64,000 nt of DNA from Chaetorhynchus papuensis (taxonomy: Eukaryota > Chordata > Aves > Passeriformes > Rhipiduridae): contig VWYX01000013.1 of the NCBI GenBank assembly GCA_013396525.1, positions 1,540,487 through 1,604,486 of the forward strand, given 5' to 3'. Both the position numbers and the translations under genes were made by a program. Below, in pieces: positions 52,401 to 57,728 of this stretch. The notes under the pieces were generated by a model. That model had not been told where the DNA came from. It did not search any database and was given only the letters and a program-made list of their open reading frames with translations. Each line of letters begins with the position of its first letter. Position 1 is the stretch's first letter.

Positions 52401-54278
52401 AAAGGCTGGCCAGTAAGTGGCAGGGCTTGCAGCCTGGAGGCCACACTTCTATATAAAAATAAATATAAATCTGTTGATTAAAAAATTCAGTGCTTGCTCT
52501 TGCACACAGAAACAGTATTGCAAGTTATTTGGTTTGTTTTGTCAGTTAATACACATTTTTAAAGTTTGAATTTTAGATTCCTGTGGAATATGGGGCTATA
52601 TTTGCTAAAATGGTTGAGGCTTATGCTCACCAGCAGGCCCCGTGAGAAAGCACAGCTGCAGCCGGACCTTGGCAGTCGGCTGAGGGCTGAGAGGCAGTTG
52701 GAGTGAGGAGAGAGCCGGTTGAGTGACAGTTGGAAGTGAGACTGTGATTGGCTGGATGAACGCGTGGACACCATGTGAGCGGGGAGCTGATTGGCTGATA
52801 GGACACGTGGACAGCATGTGAGCGGGGAGCTGATTGGCTGATAGGACACGTGGACAGCCACACTGCAGCTGTGCCAGCCAATGGGTGCCCGTGTTCTGTT
52901 AAGTTCTGTTGGGTTTCGGTTTGGTTTCAGTTGGCATTAAGGGTATAAAGAGGGGGCGATTTTTGGCAATACACGGATCTTCTTGGGACGTACAAGGGGA
53001 GCTGTCGTCTTTGTTCCCCATTGCTACAGATTCCTTTATAGAAAATTTAAATCAGCTGCTAATAAATGTGAGACTTTTTTTCCTTTTTTTTTAATCATCT
53101 TTTGTGAGCAGTTGGAGAAATCCATAAGCAAGTAGGGGCCTGTGAGGCAGCATGTATTGCAAACCACAGCTCTGAGTGATGCAGAATCAAAGCAAGAGAG
53201 AAAGGAAAGGGGTTCCTCAGCAAAGACGTGTTACAGCTGAGATATTTATCTTCAGTTTGAAATTCAGAGCATCTTGAAGATTTCTCTTTCTGTGCTTGTC
53301 TTGAGAAAGGCTTTTGGTCGGTGCTGGTCATTTAACAGTCATCACAGACAGACTGCTGCCTAAATCTACAGAAACATGTAGGACTGCTCAAAACATCATT
53401 CCCCTGCAAGAAGAGTATCAAAAGGCTCCACTGTCCTTTATCTGCTAGTCACCATACAACTAAGAAGAGAAAGCCAGTTTAGGTAGATTTTGCTCTGAGC
53501 TACTGTTTTTCATGGGAACTCAAGCTTTACCAGTGGAAAACATGGTTTAGCCTGCTGGATAAATACTTCCCTCCTGAGGCTGAATTGTACATGCCCTGCT
53601 AGTTGGACTTGTTACAGTGCTGTGGCCTCAGACTACTCACAGAGAGACATTTTTAAAGCTCTCAAGAAGAATGACTCTTCTGAGATTGAATACTTCTGCT
53701 TTCTAGCCTGCTGGTAGGCAAGCCTGTGTAAACTTGTTATGCTTCAGTAATGTCTCAGTTCATAGGTGACAGGAATGGTAACAGCACAGGGGAAGCAACT
53801 GGAGAATGGGTTGACAATTCTTCTTCTCTGAGTCTTGCCCAGACACAACTATTCCCCTCTTGCCCTTTTCCCATGTCAGGATAAAATGATTTATTTTGCC
53901 TTCTCATACCCCCACTGAAAATATCATCATAGGAAATTCAGTAACTGGAACAATATTTCAGTCTTATCATTGCAGTTATTAATGAAATACTGATATTTTT
54001 TCTCTTTCAAAACTGGAACTGCTTTTTACATAAATCTGCCTACGATGGTAATTGTGTCAGAATGCCACATTTGTTGTAAATAAATTTTCTGTATATTTTC
54101 CAAAACAGTGTTTTAAAGAACTATGCTCTAACCTTAGCAACTCTACAGCAGATGACATTGCAGTCATGCAACGAATGGTAAAAAATCCCTTTTTTTCTTT
54201 TCTAATTTCAGGGAGAAGATAGCATACTTCACAAGAGCAAAGATCAGTATTCCAGCCCTTCCAGCTGATGATGTTTAA
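10266..54278 (+). CDS. WWC2: WWC2 (WW and C2 domain containing 2), 3' part: 21 coding exons
   Basis: Spliced coding region, join of 10266-10469, 11423-11499, 16108-16187, 19316-19445, 20116-20262, 21256-21329, 24348-24590, 29367-29456, 30421-31028, 34482-34605, 35427-35507, 35591-35677, 37041-37233, 38832-39002, 39763-39875, 40857-41043, 43002-43166, 44621-44713, 45895-46137, 51670-51797, 54212-54278. The exons total 3305 nt: 2 nt finishing a Lys codon begun upstream, 1,100 codons and a TAA stop, with every phase matching. The protein reads collinearly with vertebrate WWC2, which I recognise from memory of the family, not from a search. Seen in order: the segment just after the second WW domain (TTQIEDPRKQW), coiled coils, a Ser-rich linker, a C2 domain (about residues 610-740 of the visible part), an acidic region, a basic segment, a second coiled coil, and the C-terminus ADDV, a PDZ-ligand-like end. 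Human WWC2 is about 1,190 residues, so roughly 90 residues with both WW domains are missing, which fits two upstream exons. Known family role: cytoplasmic scaffold that activates LATS kinases and restrains YAP. Confidence in identity is very high. Confidence 0.97.
10470..11422 (+). other. WWC2: WWC2 intron
   Basis: Intron with a GTAAGT donor and a T-rich tract before the AAAAAG acceptor. No repeat or second gene recognised. Confidence 0.85.
11423..11499 (+). CDS. WWC2: WWC2 visible exon 2
   Basis: Encodes LFSGSSSSTKYDPDILKAE and on to ISTTRLR (visible residues 68-93), a segment highly conserved in WWC proteins. The first two bases complete the Leu codon. The donor is GTGAGA and the exon ends in phase 0. 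Confidence 0.96.
11500..16107 (+). other. WWC2: WWC2 intron
   Basis: 4.6-kb intron. Contents: poly(T) runs near 14932-14944 and 15964-15976, otherwise unique AT-rich sequence. No coding signal or mobile element recognised. Confidence 0.8.
16108..16187 (+). CDS. WWC2: WWC2 visible exon 3 (coiled coil)
   Basis: Encodes VKKLKRELCQMKQELLYKEQ and on to GFETLQ (visible residues 94-119), a charged amphipathic helix. The acceptor is CACAAG and the donor GTGAGT. Two bases (CA) carry over to complete Gln. Confidence 0.96.
16188..19315 (+). other. WWC2: WWC2 intron
   Basis: 3.1-kb intron. It holds a short (GA)n run near 16568-16585 and a poly(T) run near 16499-16511. Nothing else recognised. Confidence 0.8.
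19316..19445 (+). CDS. WWC2: WWC2 visible exon 4
   Basis: Encodes IDQKMSGGQSGYELCEAKAI followed by LKELKSIRKAISSGEREKQDL (visible residues 120-163). The MSGGQSGYEL and EKQDL blocks are family-conserved. The acceptor is TTTCCACAG, the donor GTATTT, and the exon ends in phase 0. Confidence 0.96.
19446..20115 (+). other. WWC2: WWC2 intron
   Basis: 0.67-kb intron, AT-rich. Nothing recognised apart from splice signals. Confidence 0.8.
20116..20262 (+). CDS. WWC2: WWC2 visible exon 5
   Basis: Encodes SLAKLREKFNLDQT, a Ser-rich run, and RQTLDTGSQTDMSGE (visible residues 164-212). The acceptor is TTGGACAG, the donor GTGAGC, phase 0 on both sides. Exon skipping here would keep the frame (147 nt). 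Confidence 0.95.
20263..21255 (+). other. WWC2: WWC2 intron
   Basis: 1-kb AT-rich intron. A TTTG-type short run precedes the CAACAG acceptor. Nothing else recognised. Confidence 0.8.
21256..21329 (+). CDS. WWC2: WWC2 visible exon 6
   Basis: Encodes IGTRSRSNLAEKVRLSLQYE and on to EAKR (visible residues 213-236), matching the invariant SNLAEKVRLSLQYEEAKR block of WWC proteins. The donor is GTAACG, weaker than consensus, and lies at the edge of a CpG-rich patch. Two bases (AG) carry over to make Ser. Confidence 0.95.
21330..21497. repeat. CpG-rich patch with 35-bp-spaced repeat
   Basis: About 170 bases with roughly 20 CpG dinucleotides inside an otherwise AT-rich, CpG-poor gene. The 16-mer GGGGCCGGGATGTGCC occurs at 21365-21380 and again at 21400-21415, and GATGTCCCC-like words lie between the copies. 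It starts directly at a WWC2 splice donor. It could be an internal CpG island, a fragment of a GC-rich mobile element or a local tandem array; I do not recognise a family. Confidence 0.6.
21330..24347 (+). other. WWC2: WWC2 intron
   Basis: 3-kb intron. Its first 170 bases are an isolated GC- and CpG-rich patch (listed separately). The remainder is ordinary AT-rich sequence without recognised genes. Confidence 0.8.
24348..24590 (+). CDS. WWC2: WWC2 visible exon 7 (central coiled coil)
   Basis: Encodes MANLKIELSKLDSEAWPGAL, EKEKLMLINEKEELLKELQF, VTPRKRTQDELEQLEAERKR and onward (visible residues 237-317), the most conserved coiled-coil block of the family. The acceptor is ATTATTTTAG, the donor GTAAGG, and AG carries over to complete Arg. 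Confidence 0.97.
24591..29366 (+). other. WWC2: WWC2 intron
   Basis: 4.8-kb AT-rich intron. A T/G-rich low-complexity stretch lies at about 28908-28965. No gene, CR1 fragment or other element recognised. Confidence 0.8.
29367..29456 (+). CDS. WWC2: WWC2 visible exon 8
   Basis: Encodes LKLEERRKELIQKLEETTKL and TTYLHSQLR (visible residues 318-347), the end of the central coiled coil. The acceptor is TTTTTGCAG, the donor GTGAGA, and AG carries over to make Ser. Confidence 0.96.
29457..30420 (+). other. WWC2: WWC2 intron
   Basis: Roughly 1-kb intron with an ATT/TAT-rich low-complexity run at about 29799-29850. Nothing else recognised. Confidence 0.8.
30421..31028 (+). CDS. WWC2: WWC2 visible exon 9 (large Ser-rich exon)
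   Basis: The longest exon (608 nt, visible residues 348-550). It opens SLSASTLSVSSGSSLGSLAS and then repeats the RGSLN motif (SRGSLNTSSRGSLNSLSS). Next come DLYYNQGDQ, DYQYKLDFILQEKTGYIPSG and PITTIHENEVV, then SLSSRSSLSSLSPPGSPLVL. The composition suggests a flexible, phosphorylatable linker before the C2 domain. The acceptor is TTTCTTTGCAG and the donor GTAATT. One base (G) carries over to complete Gly. Confidence 0.97.
31029..34481 (+). other. WWC2: WWC2 intron
   Basis: 3.5-kb AT-rich intron with poly(T) near 32886-32895 and a short poly(G) near 33693. No gene or mobile element recognised. Confidence 0.8.
34482..34605 (+). CDS. WWC2: WWC2 visible exon 10
   Basis: Encodes GDLPRRTAAHLLEEKTACV and SAAVSDESVAGDSGVYEASV (visible residues 551-591). 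The VSDESVAGDSGVYEA block is near-invariant in WWC1-3. The acceptor is TTTTTGTAG, the donor GTAGGT, and CA carries over to make Gln. Confidence 0.96.
34606..35426 (+). other. WWC2: WWC2 intron
   Basis: 0.8-kb AT-rich intron. Nothing recognised apart from splice signals. Confidence 0.8.
35427..35507 (+). CDS. WWC2: WWC2 visible exon 11 (start of C2 region)
   Basis: Encodes PNENEDIVYSEDDATTLEAA and QVQIGLR (visible residues 592-618). QVQIGL begins the first strand of the C2 domain. The donor is GTGAGT, and AG carries over to complete Arg. An 83-bp intron follows, the shortest in the visible gene. Confidence 0.96.
35591..35677 (+). CDS. WWC2: WWC2 visible exon 12 (C2 domain)
   Basis: Encodes YDHSNSSFVIIIARLRNLPA and FSVPLGSK (visible residues 619-647). 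The alternating hydrophobic pattern FVIIIARLRNL is a typical C2 beta strand. The acceptor is CTTTAACAG, the donor GTAAGT, and GT carries over to make Val. Confidence 0.96.
35678..37040 (+). other. WWC2: WWC2 intron
   Basis: 1.4-kb AT-rich intron. Nothing recognised. Confidence 0.8.
37041..37233 (+). CDS. WWC2: WWC2 visible exon 13 (C2 domain core)
   Basis: Encodes YIRVAVLPSSTDISCLFRTK, VHPAMETVLFNEIFRVAIS and TLLQKTLRVDVCAVSR (visible residues 648-712), the core C2 strands including the family motifs CLFRTKVHP and LFNEIFRVAIS. The acceptor is TTTCTGGCAG, the donor GTATGC, and the exon ends in phase 0 after EECL. Confidence 0.97.
37234..38831 (+). other. WWC2: WWC2 intron
   Basis: 1.6-kb intron without recognised elements. 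Open frames of up to 148 codons here (for example 38156-38602) overlap on both strands and show no family motif. Confidence 0.75.
38832..39002 (+). CDS. WWC2: WWC2 visible exon 14 (end of C2 domain)
   Basis: Encodes AGIQISLADLSLSDETCTLW and YNLLPCKQSPGKKPKEQNDE (visible residues 713-769). The AGxQISLADL...WYNLLP sequence closes the C2 fold. The acceptor is TTTTGTGCAG, the donor GTGAGC, phase 0 on both sides. Confidence 0.96.
39003..39762 (+). other. WWC2: WWC2 intron
   Basis: 0.76-kb AT-rich intron. Nothing recognised. Confidence 0.8.
39763..39875 (+). CDS. WWC2: WWC2 visible exon 15 (acidic helix)
   Basis: Encodes DAVSALLERTSAELEAVEQE and LAEDEEKEQEQRASEED (visible residues 770-806), an acidic helical stretch matching DAVSALLxRTSAEL of WWC2. 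The acceptor is CCTTGTGAGCAG, the donor GTAAAG, and TG carries over to complete Trp. Confidence 0.96.
39876..40856 (+). other. WWC2: WWC2 intron with CR1 fragment
   Basis: 1-kb intron. A CR1 LINE 3' fragment occupies 39969-40185 (separate entry). The remainder is unremarkable. Confidence 0.85.
39969..40185 (-). mobile_element. CR1 LINE 3'-end fragment
   Basis: Clear similarity, recognised by eye, to the 3' end of avian CR1 elements in reverse orientation. The + strand shows TCATAGAATGG, GGTTGGAAGGGATCTTTAAA, GATCATCCAGTC, CTGCCATGGGCAGGGACAC, CTAGACCAGGTTGCTCAACA, CCATCCAACCTGGCATTGAA, CATCCACAGCTTCTCTGG and TTCCAGTGCCTCACCACC. The characteristic ATTCTATGA 3' terminus lies at the left edge. 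It is truncated at the 5' side, as is usual for CR1, and carries no open reading frame. This is the strongest indication that the organism is a bird or another sauropsid. Confidence 0.95.
40857..41043 (+). CDS. WWC2: WWC2 visible exon 16 (acidic, variable)
   Basis: Encodes LEMLAEASDEIVDEEEDGIK, LAVGCNDDMGLLVDAPAMDE and DKNRENSDEACESQQAALIL (visible residues 807-869). The EASDEIV core and the NRENS-like segment align with WWC2. The rest is acidic and looks poorly conserved against the human protein as I remember it. The acceptor is GTTCATACAG, the donor GTGAAT, phase 0 at the end. Confidence 0.93.
41044..43001 (+). other. WWC2: WWC2 intron
   Basis: 2-kb intron. Overlapping two-strand open frames at 42317-42851 look like chance: there is no family motif and no splice logic. 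Nothing else recognised. Confidence 0.75.
43002..43166 (+). CDS. WWC2: WWC2 visible exon 17
   Basis: Encodes VDKETNTEESLNENTPVRPK and SSRQRPFVRNSMIVRSQTFS (visible residues 870-924), ending ERNQYICR. The VDKETNTE, VRPKDR and RSQTFSPG blocks are diagnostic of the family. The acceptor is CTTTTCACAG, the donor GTAAGG, phase 0 on both sides. Confidence 0.97.
43167..44620 (+). other. WWC2: WWC2 intron
   Basis: 1.45-kb AT-rich intron with a poly(A) run near 44240-44255. Nothing else recognised. Confidence 0.8.
44621..44713 (+). CDS. WWC2: WWC2 visible exon 18 (basic segment)
   Basis: Encodes LNRSDSDSSTLAKKSLFVRN and ATERRSLRVKR (visible residues 925-955). It is Ser-rich, then strongly basic, in the part of the protein that in KIBRA surrounds the aPKC-binding region. 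The acceptor is CATTTTGACAG, the donor GTACGT, phase 0 on both sides. Confidence 0.97.
44714..45894 (+). other. WWC2: WWC2 intron
   Basis: 1.2-kb AT-rich intron. T-rich low complexity lies at about 44912-44948. Nothing else recognised. Confidence 0.8.
45895..46137 (+). CDS. WWC2: WWC2 visible exon 19 (C-terminal coiled coil)
   Basis: Encodes PVCQPIMRRAAQECPVRTSL, DLELDLQASRTRQNRLNDEL and QALRDLKQKLEEMKGRGEAD, through LEDERFQKLLKQAEKQ (visible residues 956-1036). RTSLDLELDLQA is a family hallmark. I chose the acceptor at GGCCCAG/CCT. An AG 38 bases upstream (45856) would shift the frame. The donor is GTATGA. Confidence 0.96.
46322..46396. repeat. Tandem duplication, 39-bp period
   Basis: A 36-base unit beginning TTTCATACTGCC and ending AGTAAGCGTAA occurs at 46322-46357 and identically at 46361-46396. 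Perfect identity suggests a recent slippage event or an assembly duplication. It is intronic. Confidence 0.95.
46919..47140 (+). mobile_element. Old CR1 LINE 3' fragment (degraded)
   Basis: Diverged CR1-like sequence in forward orientation. Recognisable words are CTGGAGGTATTCTGAACC, TGTGAGCAGGAGGTTGGAG and the CCCTTCCCATCCAA end. A left piece (CAGGGCCCTGGAGAGGC) is separated from it by an A/C-rich insertion. No coding capacity. The family call is by eye. Confidence 0.7.
46955..47018. repeat. A/C-rich tandem repeat, 28-29-bp units
   Basis: CCCAACCAAG followed by a poly(A) run and CCAAAACCCA occurs twice (starts 46955 and 46984), with a third partial copy at 47012. It sits inside the CR1 relic and separates its two recognisable parts. 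Confidence 0.85.
51506..51625 (-). mobile_element. CR1 LINE 3' fragment next to a WWC2 acceptor
   Basis: The + strand reads ATCATCATAGATTCATTTAG, GGAAAAGACCTTTGGTATCA, GGAGTCCAACAGTAAACCTG and GCACTGCCAAG, matching the reverse complement of a common avian CR1 3' end. Similarity fades after about 51583, and the right border is approximate. The relic ends about 45 bases before the next WWC2 exon, so it lies in or beside the branch-point region. Confidence 0.85.
51670..51797 (+). CDS. WWC2: WWC2 visible exon 20
   Basis: Encodes AEQSKEEQKQGLSAEKLMRK and ASKDVCRLREQSQKVPLQVQ (visible residues 1037-1078). The SKDVCRLREQSQKVP block is near-identical to WWC2 as I recall it. The acceptor is CTCGATACAG, the donor GTACGG, and AG carries over to complete Arg. 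Confidence 0.97.
52576..52581. repeat. Left target-site duplication GATTCC
   Basis: Direct repeat immediately before the TGT terminus of the LTR-like element. It is identical to the six bases after the ACA terminus at 53029-53034. Confidence 0.65.
52745..52870. repeat. 43-bp tandem repeat, about 2.9 copies, in the LTR U3
   Basis: Units start at 52745, 52788 and 52831, each opening TGATTGGCTG (inverted CCAAT box). Units 2 and 3 contain GACACGTGGACAGC, with the E-box CACGTG. Units 1 and 2 end GTGAGCGGGGAGC. The last copy is truncated. Repeated CCAAT elements upstream of a TATA box are typical of a retroviral U3 enhancer. Confidence 0.9.
52944..52950 (+). promoter_or_regulatory. TATA box of the LTR
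   Basis: TATAAAG preceded by CATTAAGGG and followed by AGGGGGCG. It lies about 75 bases after the last 43-bp repeat and 62 bases after the direct CCAAT box at 52878. Transcription would start near 52970-52978 in the same direction as WWC2. Whether it is active cannot be told from sequence. Confidence 0.6.
53029..53034. repeat. Right target-site duplication GATTCC
   Basis: Six bases directly after the ACA terminus of the LTR-like element, identical to 52576-52581. The AT-rich flank resumes here. Confidence 0.65.
54212..54278 (+). CDS. WWC2: WWC2 terminal coding exon with stop
   Basis: Encodes EKIAYFTRAKISIPALPADD-V and TAA at 54276-54278 (visible residues 1079-1100). The IAYFTRAKISIP core and ADDV end match WWC2. 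The ADDV terminus resembles a class III PDZ ligand. The acceptor is CTAATTTCAG. Confidence 0.98.
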
Positions 54279-55304
54279 TTATGCATTTTCACTGAAGTGT
54301 TTTTCCACTTGTTCATCTCTTTTCAGATGAGCTTTGTAGTTCCAGTGATGTGCTTTCAAAGGTCTTGTATTTTACATTCACTATTGATATGTTTATTTGT
54401 AAAATATAGTGAACTGAATTGTTGTAAGCTTAAAACATGGCAAAAGAACCCAACGAACAGAAAACCAAAGTAGATTAATTTCGGTATCCTGATGCTGATT
54501 TTGTACAGTTCGTGTGTATTGCATCTGTGTTTTTATTTTGTAAAGATGGAACAAAGGCAGTACTAAGCATGTATCCTGTTGAACTGCACTGTGTTGAGAA
54601 AAATTATGTTCAACAGACAATTGTTTATCTTTTCACTATTTTCATGTGAGCAGACTGTGAAGATGGCTGTTCTGCCATGCAATACTTTTGTACAAGAGTG
54701 TAACTTTTATGGTTTAAAGTTAATAACAAGCGTAAGCGCCTTTCCAAAACATCCAGGCTGCCTCACAACAGCTGCTGCTTAGATTCATCACCCAAGTTGT
54801 AATTTTGTTTCTGAAAACAAATTTATTCTGGTTTTGTTTTTTAATACTTTGTAGGAAGACAGAGTTCAGAGTTTAGTTTTGTGAATGTACAGTACTTTAA
54901 CCTGCACTAAAAGGTTTCTTGCATCTGCAGGAGAGTGAGAAAGGCAAGGCAGACAAGTAACCCTAAAAACTTAGAGACTACCAAAAGGGGCAGCTGCTTT
55001 CTGAACAGGATGAATCAAATTCATAATACCAACACTGAAATTGAAATAGTTATACCCACTGTGCACTTAAAAATGAGAGTTTCTCTCTGTTAATCGTTTG
55101 TCCTAGGGGGCTGTCTGATTGCCAGCTAGGAATACATGAAGGAGTGTGCTAGGTTTACACATCTGAAGATGCTTCATTAAAGGATTTGTACCAGAAAAAA
55201 AAATGTCTCACATGCTAACTGAGATATCAGAAGTCCTGTTGGTAAGGCAAACCCTTTCTGAAAAAGAAAACCTCCTGACTCTAAGTCTGCACAAATTTTG
55301 GTAC

Positions 55305-55310
55305 AATAAA
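55305..55310 (+). promoter_or_regulatory. WWC2: Candidate proximal poly(A) signal of WWC2
   Basis: AATAAA about 1.03 kb downstream of the stop codon, the first canonical hexamer in the 3' UTR. A weaker ATTAAA lies at 55176. Confidence 0.45.
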
Positions 55311-56453
55311 TTACAGTTCTTAAAATATACAATTGACCCTGTATGCGGGGGTGGTGCACAGGTTTAATGAATAGATGTGAACAGCTTGTTTCAAATATGT
55401 CTTACACGCTTCTTCCTAGCAGGCTGCTTCATCAGAAGGCAACTTGGATGCCCTCTGTACATTGGCTGTAGGTGTTCAAGGAGTCCTGTCTGGGTGAAGC
55501 AGTTAGGGTCATCTTCCATGGGTGCTGTGTAAGGAGGTGGATATTGCAGAGAACAGAAATACTTCATTTTCTACGTAGTATGTTGCACTCAGATGTATTT
55601 CATTCACTGGCTACAGTTTTCTTCCCCAAGCAAGGAGCATGGACTTCATCTTTCAGAAGTGCTATAATTACGTGGTGAGCAAATGCAAACAATATAACCA
55701 CAATATGGTAGCAGCTGTCTGAGATTCAAAGTGACAATTCTGTGATGACAGGTCTGTGTAACACCCAAGGGTTTTCTTATGCACAAATATATCAGTTCAC
55801 TGAAATATAAAGCCAAACATGCTATTTTGAGCAAGATGACTGATTGAACATCCTTTATGAATGCCCCATTTGTTTTTTGTGTCTTGGGTTTGAGATAACA
55901 TTCATGTTTGAAAGGTCAATTAAAAAAAATCTGGAATTATTTAATGTAGAGGTGAAATGAAGGTTGACAGTTTCAGCTTCTCAATTTGATTATATAAGGT
56001 GTTTGTAGAATGATGTTTAGAGGTCTACTTTATGATTTTTCTTTTATTTATTTACAGTCTTATTTATGTTCTGTTTAATATAGTTCAGTTCTGGCCATAA
56101 AAATATTTGTTATTAAGGACACTATTCTGAAAAATACTTAGAGGTGTCTAAATTTTAGTCCAGTTAGCTGGTTTTTCTCAAATGTTGAATAATTTTCCAA
56201 AAAAAAAGTATTACTGTCTGATTTATAAATATAAGGTGAAGTCAAAACTTAAGTATTGCTGGCTTCAGCTTACAAAACTCCTTTAAAAATGAGAGACTTA
56301 GACATATTCATGCTCTTTGTTTTCCAGATTGGTAAAGTTGAACATATTTATAGGCAGCTTTTAACAATTCTGGGTTTGGAGTTTGGGATTTTTGACTAAT
56401 TCAGCTTGTCACACTTGAAACACTCAACAGAATAAGCTAAAATAATACATACA

Positions 56454-56459
56454 AATAAA
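56454..56459 (+). promoter_or_regulatory. WWC2: Candidate distal poly(A) signal of WWC2
   Basis: AATAAA about 2.2 kb downstream of the stop codon, the second canonical hexamer. A later AATAAA at 58147 lies inside the claudin relic. Confidence 0.4.
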
Positions 56460-56480
56460 CTCCTGTCAGTTTAAAGTGAT

Positions 56481-57728
56481 AAATATTACTCTTGAAGTGA
56501 AATCTACCCTGCACAGCAGGGTGTAACGAATGTAATTAGTTCTATTGCCAGGTACCAATGTCACTGCAGTTGCATATATCAAAATGTAAATATTACTGGT
56601 ACAAGAATATTTAGCCAAATGAGCAAAGTTTAGCAGAAATTGTAATAGAACACAAATCAGATAATTTTAAGATTATTTTTCTTTTTACTATTGCTATGTT
56701 TATACTGTATTAAATATCAAATGCTCAGGACTGAACTAAATATTTAATCAGGTTATATTCTGAATGTGTTTCTGTTCTAATTTTGTCTGTAAGAGTATGC
56801 AAGTACATTACATAGATTAACTTGTCTCTGCACTTTTCATGTGTTTCAGTGATTGGAAAATACATTTTTTTTAACAAAGCTCTTTTCCAGACCAGTGTTT
56901 TATTTAATTCTTTTATTGCTCTTCTGTCTCTTTATATGGGCTTTGCAGAAACAGATGGCTGCTACAGCTTTGTCAATGTAAAATTATGGCAATTTATAGA
57001 AAGTTCACATCAATCACTGACAGCTCTAAGGATAAGTTGTATGGAAACTAATTCATATACTTGAAGTTAGTTCTTTACATTCACGAAGGAAAAACTGCAC
57101 CAGCAATGAACACGGTTGAGTCTCCTCCAGACAACATCTCATTATTGCCCAGAAATGCTGGGTTTCCTTAGAGAGAGAGAGAGATTGGGCAGGGATAGCG
57201 GTGGTCATATTCTATCTCACGATGGAGAATCTTGCATTATGTGATGTTATGTCTGAGAACATTTAGTTTACTGTAAATGATACAGGCCCAGCAAACTTCA
57301 TTCAAGGTTGTCCTGCATTAGGTTTTTGTAATACACGTTGAACTGGTGCTACAAAATCTTTCAGACTTCAAGTAATATTATTTTGTAAAAAATACATAGT
57401 TTAAAGCAGCCCCAGAAGGAGTTCTGCCATTTAAAATATGGTCAAGTCTCTATGCAGGCCTAGAGATTAACATTTTTATACTCACTCCCCCAAGTCATAC
57501 AACAACAAAAAAAATTGCCATTTATCAGACTTGGGAGAAATACAGTGGTGGCTTAGAGCGCTGTAGCTCATCAATTCATGTAATTAAAAGTGGAAGTAGT
57601 GATTAAAGGAACTACTCGGTAAGAAAGAATCCCACCTCTGATCTTGTAAAGAGTAACCTGTCTGTTCAGGTCTGTCTCTCTTACTGTAACACAAGCGAGA
57701 AGTCACAAAACCTCGTATCTGCCCTTTT
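56481..57728. other. Non-coding stretch between WWC2 3' UTR and claudin relic
   Basis: AT-rich sequence that may still be WWC2 3' UTR. It contains TGTAAATA (56585-56592), ATTAAA (56709) and a short (GA)n run at about 57172-57185. No gene recognised. Confidence 0.6.

Larger units (their letters stand above)
52582..53028 (+). mobile_element. Solo LTR of an endogenous retrovirus (candidate)
   Basis: A 447-bp element beginning TGTGGAAT and ending ATTGCTACA, so it has the canonical TGT...ACA termini. It is flanked by a perfect 6-bp direct repeat, GATTCC, at 52576-52581 and 53029-53034, which reads as a target-site duplication. Inside are 43-bp repeats with inverted CCAAT boxes and CACGTG, a direct CCAAT, a TATAAAG box at 52944-52950 and an AATACA hexamer at 52968-52973 that resembles a mutated poly(A) signal. 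This order matches an LTR in + orientation. Six-base duplications are usual for alpha/beta-type (class II) avian elements, which is an inference only. No gag, pol or env sequence is attached. Confidence 0.7.
51798..54211 (+). other. WWC2: WWC2 last intron with solo LTR
   Basis: 2.4-kb intron. It carries the LTR-like element at 52582-53028 (separate entry). The flanks are AT-rich. The open frames over the LTR are by-products of its repeats. Confidence 0.85.
54279..56480 (+). other. WWC2: WWC2 3' UTR (end uncertain)
   Basis: AT-rich sequence directly downstream of the WWC2 stop, without open frames of interest. Candidate poly(A) hexamers: ATTAAA at 55176, AATAAA at 55305, AATAAA at 56454, ATTAAA at 56709. 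A Pumilio-type word TGTAAATA lies at 56585-56592. The human gene is known to have a long 3' UTR that overlaps the neighbouring claudin on the opposite strand, so the transcript may run past 56.5 kb. The right border given here is the second AATAAA and is a guess. Confidence 0.55.

Noticed and set aside
52559..52881. Repetitive open frames on the - strand (for example repeated ISQSAPRSH-like words)
   Set aside because: They are translations of the 43-bp LTR repeats and not a protein repeat gene.
52582..53100. Longer LTR model ending after the AATAAA at 53061
   Set aside because: The hexamer fits a retroviral poly(A) signal, but no matching target-site repeat was found for a longer element, whereas TGT...ACA with GATTCC on both sides supports the 447-bp model.
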